Source: DATLED01 sp963750255 (GTDB lineage Bacteria; Actinomycetota; Acidimicrobiia; Acidimicrobiales; CADCTF01). Taken from it: DNA of 64,000 nt. Shown here piece by piece: positions 27,325-34,432 of this stretch; position 1 is the first letter of the stretch, and each line of letters starts with the position of its first letter. The stretch spans positions 310,001 through 374,000 of the forward strand of contig CAVVPZ010000008.1 of NCBI GenBank assembly GCA_963750255.1, given 5' to 3'. The notes beneath the pieces were generated by a model that saw only the letters and a program-made list of their open reading frames with translations, was not told the origin of the DNA and searched no databases. A program made the translations under genes and the position numbers.

Positions 27325-28148
27325 TGGCAAACCCCGCACTCAACGAGAAGACCTTCGCTCCGGAGAAGTTCCGGCGCGTCGATCCGGGTGCCGTCGACCG
27401 ACTCGACTTCACCCGCACCGCCGGGGTCACCGAGCCAGCCGAGGCGCACGGCGGCGACGAGGCGTGGCGCACCCGCATGACCCTCGACGGGGTCGTGCTG
27501 CGTTCGCTCATCCTCTTCCCGATCCTGTTGGCCACCGGCTGGTTCGGATGGCAGTCGGTCAAGACCGTCGACGGCGTCGTCACCTCGTTCCCCGGCTGGT
27601 TGCTGCCCGTGCTCCTCGTCGGCTTCGGCGTGGCCATGCTCACGATCTTCAAGCCCCGGCTGTCGCCCTTCACCGCCCCGGCCTACGCCGCCATCGAGGG
27701 CCTTGTGCTCGGCGCCATCTCGGCGCTCTACGAGGCCCGCTACGAGGGCATCGTCTTGCAGGCCGTGATGCTGACCGGCGCCGTGTTCGCCATCATGCTC
27801 GGGCTGTACTCCAAGCGGATCATCAAGGTCGACGACCGACTCCGCCGCGGCATCGTGGCCGCCACCGGCGCCGTGATGGTCGTCTACGTCATCTCGTTCG
27901 TGATGCGCCTCTTCGGCGCCCAGATCCCCTTCATTCACGACGCCAGCCCCATCGGCATCCTGTTCAGCCTCGTCGTGGTCGGCATCGCGTCGGCCAACCT
28001 GCTGCTCGACTTCGACCTGATCGAAAAGGGCGTGGCCAACGGCGCTCCCAAGTGGATGGAGTGGTACGCCGCCTTCGGGTTGCTCGTCACCCTGGTCTGG
28101 CTCTATCTCGAGTTGCTGCGCCTGCTGTCCAAGCTCCGTAGCCGCTGA
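27324..28148 (+). CDS. Bax inhibitor-1/YccA-like membrane protein
   Basis: 274 residues; ATG 27324 overlaps the sufB stop (TGATG). A ~60-residue hydrophilic N-terminus (MANPALNEKTFAPEKF) precedes seven transmembrane helices from LRSLILFPILLATGWFG to YAAFGLLVTLVWLYLELL. The penultimate helix ends LLLDFDLIEKG, containing the acidic pair typical of BI-1-type proteins. This is the actinobacterial BaxI_1 branch. Members are thought to be pH-sensitive ion-leak channels. Its place inside a SUF operon is unexpected. Confidence 0.87.
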   Translation: MANPALNEKTFAPEKFRRVDPGAVDRLDFTRTAGVTEPAEAHGGDEAWRTRMTLDGVVLRSLILFPILLATGWFGWQSVKTVDGVVTSFPGWLLPVLLVGFGVAMLTIFKPRLSPFTAPAYAAIEGLVLGAISALYEARYEGIVLQAVMLTGAVFAIMLGLYSKRIIKVDDRLRRGIVAATGAVMVVYVISFVMRLFGAQIPFIHDASPIGILFSLVVVGIASANLLLDFDLIEKGVANGAPKWMEWYAAFGLLVTLVWLYLELLRLLSKLRSR

Positions 28149-28183
28149 TCCCATTCGCCCCCGCCGCCTCGGAGTCTGCGCCC

Positions 28184-28549
28184 ATGCCCATGCGGGAGCA
28201 CTGCAAGCACTTCCAGAGTCGCACCTACGCCTCGGGTGAGGTCGCTCGCTTCTGCGTGCTCGACCTCGCCCCCGAGGCTCCGTGGCGCTGCCCCGAGGAC
28301 TGCCCGCGCTACGAGCGGCGGATGGCCGACATCGGGTGGGACATCAGCGGATTGATCCGGCCACCGACCCCGCCTGAGCCTGACACCGTCGACCTCGACG
28401 GGTCAGCGGCGGCGTTGCTCGATGAGGCCGAGGACATCCTCAACGTGGCTGGGCCCGAGATCGTGCGCGAGGTCGAGAAGCAGCGCCTTCGGGACCAGAA
28501 GAGCGGCGGCGTCTTCGAGCGGCTCAAGTCGCGGCTTCGGCGCCGATGA
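28184..28549 (+). CDS. Small Cys-containing protein of unknown function in SUF operon
   Basis: 121 residues, ATG 28184. Four cysteines are concentrated in the first 40 residues (REHCKHFQ, RFCVLDLAPEAPWRC, EDCPRYERR), spaced as in a small metal-binding site. The C-terminal half is a charged helix ending in a basic tail (GGVFERLKSRLRRR). No family recognised. It overlaps the next gene by 4 bases (ATGA), so it belongs to the SUF transcription unit and could be a metal- or cluster-related accessory (inference from context). Confidence 0.7.
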   Translation: MPMREHCKHFQSRTYASGEVARFCVLDLAPEAPWRCPEDCPRYERRMADIGWDISGLIRPPTPPEPDTVDLDGSAAALLDEAEDILNVAGPEIVREVEKQRLRDQKSGGVFERLKSRLRRR

Positions 28550-29343
28550 GCGCCGTTCGCTATCGGGTGGTCGACGTCTTCTCCGACCGCCCGTTGGCCG
28601 GCAACGCCCTCGCCGTCGTTCTCGACCCGGTCGCCGAGGAGCTGATGATCGAAATCGCCCGCGAGGTCAACCTCAGCGAGACGACCTTCGTCACGCCCAC
28701 CGGCCCCGCCAGCTACGACGTGCGCATCTTCACGCCCGTGGGCGAGTTGCCCTTTGCTGGGCACCCGTCACTCGGATCGGCCTGGTCGCTCGGCCCCGGT
28801 ACATGGACGCAGCGTTCGCCCGGAGCCACCGTCGACATCGAGACCGACGATGCCGGCGCGGTGATGGGCCAGCCCGATCCCGTGTTCACCGAGGTCGATC
28901 CCGAGGCGGTTGCTGCCGCGCTCGGGTTGCGGCCCGGTGAGGCGCCGTCGGCCACGGTGGCCGAGGTCGGGGGCACCCGCCACCTGCTCGTCGCCACCGA
29001 GGCCGCCATCAGTCGCCTCGCGCCCGACCAAGCCGCGCTCGCCCGGGCGGCCAAAGCGGTGCGGGCCACCGGTGTCGGCGTGGTAGGACCCGGGGCCGAT
29101 GGGTCGCTCCACGCCCGACTCTGGGTGGCCGGTTCGCCCGTTCCCGAGGATCCGGGCACCGGATCGGCGGCCGGTGCGTTCGCCCTGCTGGGACGCGCTC
29201 GCTGGGGCGGGGAGGTCGACGTCGTCATCCACCAGGGCATTGAAATGGGTCGACCGTGCCGTATCGAAGTGCACGCCGAGGCCGGGAACATCCGGGTCGG
29301 CGGGCGGGTTTCCGCCTTCGCCGAGGGCCACCTCACGTTGTAG
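28546..29343 (+). CDS. PhzF family isomerase/epimerase-like protein
   Basis: 265 residues, ATG 28546. The diaminopimelate-epimerase-like fold is indicated by RVVDVFSDRPLAGNALAVVL, NLSETTFVTP (catalytic Glu), IFTPVGELPFAGHPSLGSAW and PVPEDPGTGSAAGAFALLG. The family includes PhzF of phenazine synthesis and many enzymes of unknown substrate; no other phenazine gene is present, so the symbol is not transferred. It is translationally coupled to the small Cys protein and sits between sufB and sufD. Confidence 0.88.
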   Translation: MSAVRYRVVDVFSDRPLAGNALAVVLDPVAEELMIEIAREVNLSETTFVTPTGPASYDVRIFTPVGELPFAGHPSLGSAWSLGPGTWTQRSPGATVDIETDDAGAVMGQPDPVFTEVDPEAVAAALGLRPGEAPSATVAEVGGTRHLLVATEAAISRLAPDQAALARAAKAVRATGVGVVGPGADGSLHARLWVAGSPVPEDPGTGSAAGAFALLGRARWGGEVDVVIHQGIEMGRPCRIEVHAEAGNIRVGGRVSAFAEGHLTL

Positions 29344-29423
29344 GTGCCCACGTCCGGGCCGTAGGATCAACCGCCGGGGAGGCGCTCGTCGCTTCCCCGT
29401 TTCGCGCAAGGAAGAGCAAACCC

Positions 29424-30695
29424 CTGTCCAGCTTCACCGTCGAACGAGCAACGCAACTCCCCGGACCCGAATGGCTCCGGCGCCGACGCGCCGACGCCGC
29501 CGAGCGATTCGTCGGGGCGGCGCTGCCCACGACCGACGACGAGATCTGGCGCTACACGCCAATCGCCAAACTCGACCTCGACCGCTTCGAGGCCGCCGCC
29601 CGTCCCGCATCGGACGCAGCCGTGCCGACCTCGGTATTCGTCGATGCCGTGACCGCCCGCAGCGGACTCGTCGTGATCGTCGACGGCGTGTTGGTCTCGG
29701 TCGGGCTCTCGCCCGAGGCCGAGGCTCGGGGCGTGACGGTGACGGCGGAAGTCGTTGACGATCCGGCCTTGCTCGAGTTGCCCGATCTGGACGCGCTCAC
29801 CGACCTGCACGACGCGTTCGCCGGCGACGTGGTCGTGGTCACCGTGCCCTCCGGGGTGGCGTTGCGCGAGCCGCTGGTCGTGCTCCAGGTCGCAACGGGC
29901 AGGTCGACGGCGTCGTTCCCTCACGTCGTGATCGAGGCCGGCGAACAGAGCGAGGCCACCGTTCTCGACCACTGGACGTCTGCCCCCGACGCGGGCCCGG
30001 CGTTCGTGAGTCCGGTAGTCGAGTTGCGTTCGGGGGCTTCGTCCCATCTGCGCTACGTGCAGGTGCAGGACTTCGGCGCGGAGGTGTGGTCGTCGGGCCA
30101 CGTGCTCGCCGCCCCCCGGCGCGATGCCACCACCAAGGTGTGGGCCGCCGCCCTCGGGGGTGCGTTCGCCCGGCTCTACCTCGACGCGCAACTGGCCGAG
30201 AAGGCGTCCACCGCCGATCTGGCCGGGGTCTACTTCGGCGAGGACCATCAGGTGCTCGACTTCCGCTCGCGTCAGGATCATCGGGCCGACCGCTCGGTCA
30301 GCAACCTGCTGCTCAAGGGAGCGGTCGAGGACGACGCCCACGCCATCTACACGGGCATGATCCGCGTGCACGAGGGCGCCAAGGCCACCGAGTCGTTCCT
30401 GGCCAACCGCAACCTGGTGCTCTCCGATGGCGCCCACGTCGATTCGGTTCCCAACCTCGAGATCGTCAACGAGAACGACATCAAGAGCTGCGGGCACGCC
30501 GCCGCCACCGGCCCGGTCGACGAGGAGCACCTTTTCTATCTCGAGAGCCGGGGGGTGCCCACCGACGTTGCACAGCGACTCATCGTGTTCGGCTTCTTCG
30601 ACGACGTGATCGCCGGGATCCCGGTCGAGGGCGTGCGGGTCCCGCTGCGGGCCGCCATCGCCGCCAAGATCGCCAAGGGGGTCGAGCATGGCTGA
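29424..30695 (+). CDS. sufD: Fe-S cluster assembly protein SufD
   Basis: About 423 residues. No ATG, GTG or TTG is available in frame near the conserved N-terminus; the best candidate is CTG 29424, with a good ribosome-binding site (AAGGAAGAG) about 7 bases upstream. Motifs include PTTDDEIWRYTPIAKLDLDR, VYFGEDHQVLDFRSRQDHRA, LLLKGAVEDDAHAIYTGMI, HEGAKATESFLANRNLVLSD and HVDSVPNLEIVNENDIKSCG, diagnostic of SufD. It pairs with SufB in the SufBCD scaffold. The Rieske gene overlaps its last 8 bases. Confidence 0.92.
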   Translation: MSSFTVERATQLPGPEWLRRRRADAAERFVGAALPTTDDEIWRYTPIAKLDLDRFEAAARPASDAAVPTSVFVDAVTARSGLVVIVDGVLVSVGLSPEAEARGVTVTAEVVDDPALLELPDLDALTDLHDAFAGDVVVVTVPSGVALREPLVVLQVATGRSTASFPHVVIEAGEQSEATVLDHWTSAPDAGPAFVSPVVELRSGASSHLRYVQVQDFGAEVWSSGHVLAAPRRDATTKVWAAALGGAFARLYLDAQLAEKASTADLAGVYFGEDHQVLDFRSRQDHRADRSVSNLLLKGAVEDDAHAIYTGMIRVHEGAKATESFLANRNLVLSDGAHVDSVPNLEIVNENDIKSCGHAAATGPVDEEHLFYLESRGVPTDVAQRLIVFGFFDDVIAGIPVEGVRVPLRAAIAAKIAKGVEHG

Positions 30696-31023
30696 GGACT
30701 TCCGGGTGTGCGCCCGCGACGACGTCCCCGCGGGCGAGGCCCGTCGATTTGACGTCGATGGACACCGGGTGTGCGTGGTGCGGATCGGCGATGACTTCTA
30801 CGCCATCGGCGACGAATGCAGCCACGAGGACTACTCACTGGCCGAGGGCGAGATCTTCGAGGACGACCGCACCATCGAGTGCTGGCGTCACGGCAGTGCG
30901 TTCTCCCTGACCACGGGTGAGCCGACGACGCTGCCGGCCACCCAGCCGGTGCCGGTCTACGACGTGACGGTGTCCGGCGACGATGTGATCGTGAGCCCCC
31001 GCATGGATGGACCGGCCGTATGA
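30688..31023 (+). CDS. Rieske [2Fe-2S] ferredoxin-like protein (SUF-linked)
   Basis: 111 residues, ATG 30688. The Rieske ligands are in GDECSHEDYSLAEG (C-x-H) and IECWRHGSAFSLTTGEP (C-x2-H). It is of the non-heme dioxygenase ferredoxin type (NdoA/BphF-like) and usually lies between sufD and sufC in actinobacterial SUF operons. It may deliver electrons for assembly or be an early cluster acceptor. Its end overlaps the sufC ATG by 4 bases. Confidence 0.92.
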   Translation: MAEDFRVCARDDVPAGEARRFDVDGHRVCVVRIGDDFYAIGDECSHEDYSLAEGEIFEDDRTIECWRHGSAFSLTTGEPTTLPATQPVPVYDVTVSGDDVIVSPRMDGPAV

Positions 31024-31751
31024 GCGAATTGATCGTCAAGGGACTGCGAGCCGGGGTCGCTGGCCGCGAGATCCTCACCGGCGTCGACCTCACCGTGCGG
31101 TCAGGCGAGGTCCATGCCGTGATGGGCCCCAACGGGTCGGGCAAGTCGACGCTGTCGCACGTGATCATGGGACGTCCGGGCTATGAGGTGCTGGCCGGCT
31201 CGGTCACCCTCGACGGGGTCGAGTTGCTCGACTTGCCGACGTGGCAGCGGGCCCAGGCCGGATTGTTCCTGGCCATGCAGTATCCGACCGAGGTCCCGGG
31301 CGTGAGCCTGTTCGAGACCCTCGAAGAGGCTGCCGTGGCGGGCGGCCGCGATCGCGAGGCGGTCGTGGCTCGAGCCCGGGTCGAGGCCGGCCGCATCGGT
31401 TTCGACGAGCGATTCCTCCTCCGGGCGCTCAACGTCGACCTGTCGGGCGGCGAGAAGAAGCGCAACGAGACCCTGCAGTTGGCCGTACTCGAGCCGAAGA
31501 TCGCCATCCTCGACGAGATCGACTCCGGCCTCGACGTCGATGCCCTGCGTGACGTCAGCCGTCGGGTCGAGGCGGCCACGACCGAGAGCGGTCTCGGGGT
31601 GCTGGCCATCACGCACTACACCCGCCTGCTCCTCGAATTGAAGCCCGACGTCGTGCACGTCCTGTCGGGCGGCCGGATCGTGAAGACGGGCGGCCCCGAG
31701 TTGGCCGACGAACTCGAGTCGACCGGCTACGTGCCCTACGAGACGACCTGA
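31020..31751 (+). CDS. sufC: Fe-S assembly ATPase SufC (copy 1)
   Basis: 243 residues, ATG 31020. ABC-type ATPase of the SufBCD complex: Walker A HAVMGPNGSGKSTLSHVIM, Q-loop FLAMQYPTEVPGVSLF, signature VDLSGGEKKRNETLQLA, Walker B KIAILDEIDSGLDVDALRD and H-loop AITHYTRLL. The GGEKKRNE and DEIDSGLD strings are specific to SufC. It ends the operon, followed by a GC-rich hairpin. A second, distinct sufC lies at 40325-41071, next to sufS. Confidence 0.95.
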   Translation: MSELIVKGLRAGVAGREILTGVDLTVRSGEVHAVMGPNGSGKSTLSHVIMGRPGYEVLAGSVTLDGVELLDLPTWQRAQAGLFLAMQYPTEVPGVSLFETLEEAAVAGGRDREAVVARARVEAGRIGFDERFLLRALNVDLSGGEKKRNETLQLAVLEPKIAILDEIDSGLDVDALRDVSRRVEAATTESGLGVLAITHYTRLLLELKPDVVHVLSGGRIVKTGGPELADELESTGYVPYETT

Positions 31752-31783
31752 CCCCCCGTTCTGCCCAAAGAGGCGGGGGGGTC
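31750..31783 (+). terminator. GC-rich hairpin after sufC
   Basis: GACCCCCCG (31750-31758) pairs with CGGGGGGTC-type sequence at 31774-31783 (one extra G), loop about 15 nt. It lies directly after the sufC stop and before the WS/DGAT start; there is no clear U-tract. Confidence 0.45.
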
Positions 31784-31825
31784 GGCGGCCTACACTTCCT
31801 CCCAACCTTGGGAAGTAGGGGAATC

Positions 31826-33334
31826 ATGAAGCAACTGTCCGGTCTCGATGCCACGTTCCTTTCGATGGAGACGCCGAACCAGTTCGGCCACGTTTCCAGC
31901 GTCTCGATCTACGAGCGACCCGACGACCCGGCATTCGACCCGTACGTGGCATGGAAGGAGGCGATCCGCAAGCGCCTCCACCTGCTCGAACCACTGCGGC
32001 GCCGCTTGGTCGAGGTGCCGCTCAACATCGACCATCCGTTCTGGGTCGAGGACCCCGAATTCGACCTCGACTACCACGTGCGCCACACGGCGCTGCCTCC
32101 CCCCGGGGGCGACCAGCAGATGCAGGCACTCGTCGGGCGTCTCATCGGCCGCCCGCTCGACCGCAAGCGCCCGCTGTGGGAGAGCTATGTGGTCGAGGGT
32201 CTGGCCGACGACCGCTTCGCCGTCTTCACCAAGGTCCACCACGCCACCGTCGACGGGGCGTCCGGCGCCGAGTTGCTGACGATGATGCTCGACCAGACGG
32301 CAGACGGCGACGTGATCGAGCCGCCGGCCGAGCCGTGGAAGCCCGAGCGGGTGCCCAGCGACGTCGAAGTGCTCAACCGGGCCGCCGCCAGCCTCGTGCG
32401 CAAGCCTGGCCGGCTCCTGTTGTTGTCGGCGCGGGCCGCTCGCGAGCTCGGCAAGTCGACCCGCAACCCGGTGCTGGTGGCGGCGGCCAACCAGTGGCGC
32501 GACAGCCTCCGAGGTCCGGTCGGCGCCGTGCTCAACATCGGTCGCCAACGCGACGAAGATCGCGACCCGCCGCCCCCGCTGCCCACGTTGCGGGCGCCCC
32601 GCACGCCGTGGAACCGGTCGATCACCGCTCACCGCAACTTCTCGATGCAGTCCACGTCGCTCGAAGCGGTCAAGGCCATCAAGAACGCCATGGGCGCCAC
32701 CGTCAACGACGTCGTGATGGGTGCCTGCACGGGCGGCATCCGCGCCTACCTCGAAGAAAAGGGCGCGCTACCCGACGAGCCGCTCGTGGCCATGGTGCCG
32801 GTGTCGATCCGCACGGGCGAAGAGACCGAGAAGTGGACCAACCGGGTGTCCGGCCTCCTCGCCACGCTCCCCACCAACGAGCCCGATCTGGGCGAACGGG
32901 TGCGCAAGGTGCACGAGGCGATGGTGGCGGGCAAGGACATGTTCAACGCCATCCCGGCTGACATGCTTACCGACTTCGCCCAGTTCCCGTCGCCGGCGCT
33001 GTTCGCCCGAGCCACCCGCATGGCCACTCGGTTCCGTCTCGGCGAGCGGCTCGAACCGCCGATCAACTTGGTGATCTCCAACGTTCCCGGTCCCAGAGAG
33101 GCGCTCTATTCCACCGGGGCCAAGCTGTTGCACTACTACCCGGTGTCGACGATCACCGACGGCCAGGGCCTCAACATCACGGTGCAGAGCTACCTCGACA
33201 CCCTCGACTGGGGACTGGTCGCGTGTCGTGACCTGATCCCCGACCTCGACCACCTCCTCGACCTGATCGTGGCCGAGATGGAGGCCATGGCCAAGATCAC
33301 CGGCATCGCCGAGCCCGTCCGGCTGGCCAAGTAG
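31826..33334 (+). CDS. Wax ester synthase/acyl-CoA:diacylglycerol acyltransferase (WS/DGAT)
   Basis: 502 residues, ATG 31826. The start KQLSGLDATFLSMETPNQFG is typical of the actinobacterial family. The acyltransferase motif is TKVHHATVDGASGAELL (HHxxxDG). Later family blocks are MGATVNDVVMGACTGGIRAY, VSIRTGEETEKWTNRVSG and PPINLVISNVPGPREALYS. It would esterify fatty alcohols or diacylglycerol with acyl-CoA to make storage wax esters or triacylglycerol, matching the acyl-CoA enzymes elsewhere in the window. Confidence 0.93.
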   Translation: MKQLSGLDATFLSMETPNQFGHVSSVSIYERPDDPAFDPYVAWKEAIRKRLHLLEPLRRRLVEVPLNIDHPFWVEDPEFDLDYHVRHTALPPPGGDQQMQALVGRLIGRPLDRKRPLWESYVVEGLADDRFAVFTKVHHATVDGASGAELLTMMLDQTADGDVIEPPAEPWKPERVPSDVEVLNRAAASLVRKPGRLLLLSARAARELGKSTRNPVLVAAANQWRDSLRGPVGAVLNIGRQRDEDRDPPPPLPTLRAPRTPWNRSITAHRNFSMQSTSLEAVKAIKNAMGATVNDVVMGACTGGIRAYLEEKGALPDEPLVAMVPVSIRTGEETEKWTNRVSGLLATLPTNEPDLGERVRKVHEAMVAGKDMFNAIPADMLTDFAQFPSPALFARATRMATRFRLGERLEPPINLVISNVPGPREALYSTGAKLLHYYPVSTITDGQGLNITVQSYLDTLDWGLVACRDLIPDLDHLLDLIVAEMEAMAKITGIAEPVRLAK

Positions 33335-33346
33335 GTCGCTGGCGGC

Positions 33347-34375
33347 CTACGGGCTCGGGACCACCGACGGCGCCGTCGTCGTGGTCGTCGGCGCCGTGGT
33401 GGTGGGGGTCGGCGCCGTTGTCGGGGTCGTCGTCGTCGGCGCCCCGGTCGTCGTCGTGCTCGTGGTCGGGGTCGTCGTCGTCGCCGGCGCAGCCGTCGTC
33501 GAGGTCGGCGACGGTGCCTCCTCCGAGGCGGGCGGCGCCTTTTCGTCGAAGGGAACTGGCGCCCTCTTGCCGCCGAGGACGTAGACCGGCGTGCCGTTGG
33601 GCACATTGTCGAACAGCCACAGCGAGCTGTTCATCGGGATGCGGACGCAGCCGTGGGAGGCCGGGTACCCCGGCACGCTCGGCGACCCGTGCATGGCGAT
33701 GCCGCCGTTGAAGTACAGCGGGTTGTAGAGCTTGCCGAGGCGACTGACCCGCAGGCCCCGGATGCGACGGTTGACCTTGAACGATCCGCCAGGCGTGACC
33801 GCGGTCGCGCATCCGCCGTCGACGCAGTAGCGCTTGTTGTTGCCGGTCGACACCGACAGCACTCGCACGAGGGAGCCGTCCTTGTAGAGCTGGAGCACCT
33901 GCTTCTTGAGGTCGATCTCCACCCGGTTGGGTCCACCGGAGGCCAGCATCGGAGCCGGCTCACCCGAGCCAGCGATGGCGGCCAGCAGCCCGGCGTCGGC
34001 CTTGCCCGTGCGCTCGTGACCGAAGGCCTTCTGGAAGGCCATCACGGCGTGGACGGTGGCGGCGTCGAACGTTTCGTCGACCTTGCCGGTGTCGAACTTC
34101 AGCGCCGCCAGCTTCTCCTCCATGGCCTTGACCTGGGGGCCTGTCGATCCGCGGGTGAGGGCGGTCGAGACCGGGGGTGCCGTCGTCGTCGGCGCCTCGG
34201 TGGTCGTCGTCGGAGGCACCGTGGTGGTGGTCGGCGCTGCGGTCGTCGTGGTCGGCCGAGTCGCGGAGGCGAGTCGCGCCGGCGCCGCCGAGCAGGCCGC
34301 GCCGAGGAACGCCGCGGCCAAGCCGGCGGTCAAGAGTTGGCGGGGAAGTGGGGCGCGCAACGGGGAACCCTTCAT
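33347..34375 (-). CDS. L,D-transpeptidase lipoprotein with peptidoglycan-binding domain
   Basis: 342 residues, ATG 34375. A lipoprotein signal (LTAGLAAAFLGAAC, lipidated Cys about 28) is followed by a Thr/Pro-rich linker (about 40-70) and a peptidoglycan-binding domain (RGSTGPQVKAMEEKLAALKF to TGKADAGLLAAI). The YkuD domain has IAMHGSPSVPGYPASHGCVR with the catalytic His-Cys, making 3-3 cross-links or attaching proteins to peptidoglycan. A second TTT/PTT-rich tail of about 70 residues ends the protein, an unusual place for a flexible linker. Convergent with WS/DGAT. Confidence 0.92.
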   Translation of the reverse strand: MKGSPLRAPLPRQLLTAGLAAAFLGAACSAAPARLASATRPTTTTAAPTTTTVPPTTTTEAPTTTAPPVSTALTRGSTGPQVKAMEEKLAALKFDTGKVDETFDAATVHAVMAFQKAFGHERTGKADAGLLAAIAGSGEPAPMLASGGPNRVEIDLKKQVLQLYKDGSLVRVLSVSTGNNKRYCVDGGCATAVTPGGSFKVNRRIRGLRVSRLGKLYNPLYFNGGIAMHGSPSVPGYPASHGCVRIPMNSSLWLFDNVPNGTPVYVLGGKRAPVPFDEKAPPASEEAPSPTSTTAAPATTTTPTTSTTTTGAPTTTTPTTAPTPTTTAPTTTTTAPSVVPSP

Positions 34376-34432
34376 GGATCGTTCGACGCACCAGTATGGA
34401 GATAGGTTCCGCTTCCGGCGAATTCTCTGCTT

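Noticed and set aside
33370..33500. Tandem GTC/GTG-rich repeat as microsatellite or CRISPR
   Set aside because: It is the reverse complement of Thr/Pro codons in the L,D-transpeptidase tail, with irregular unit length and no spacers.
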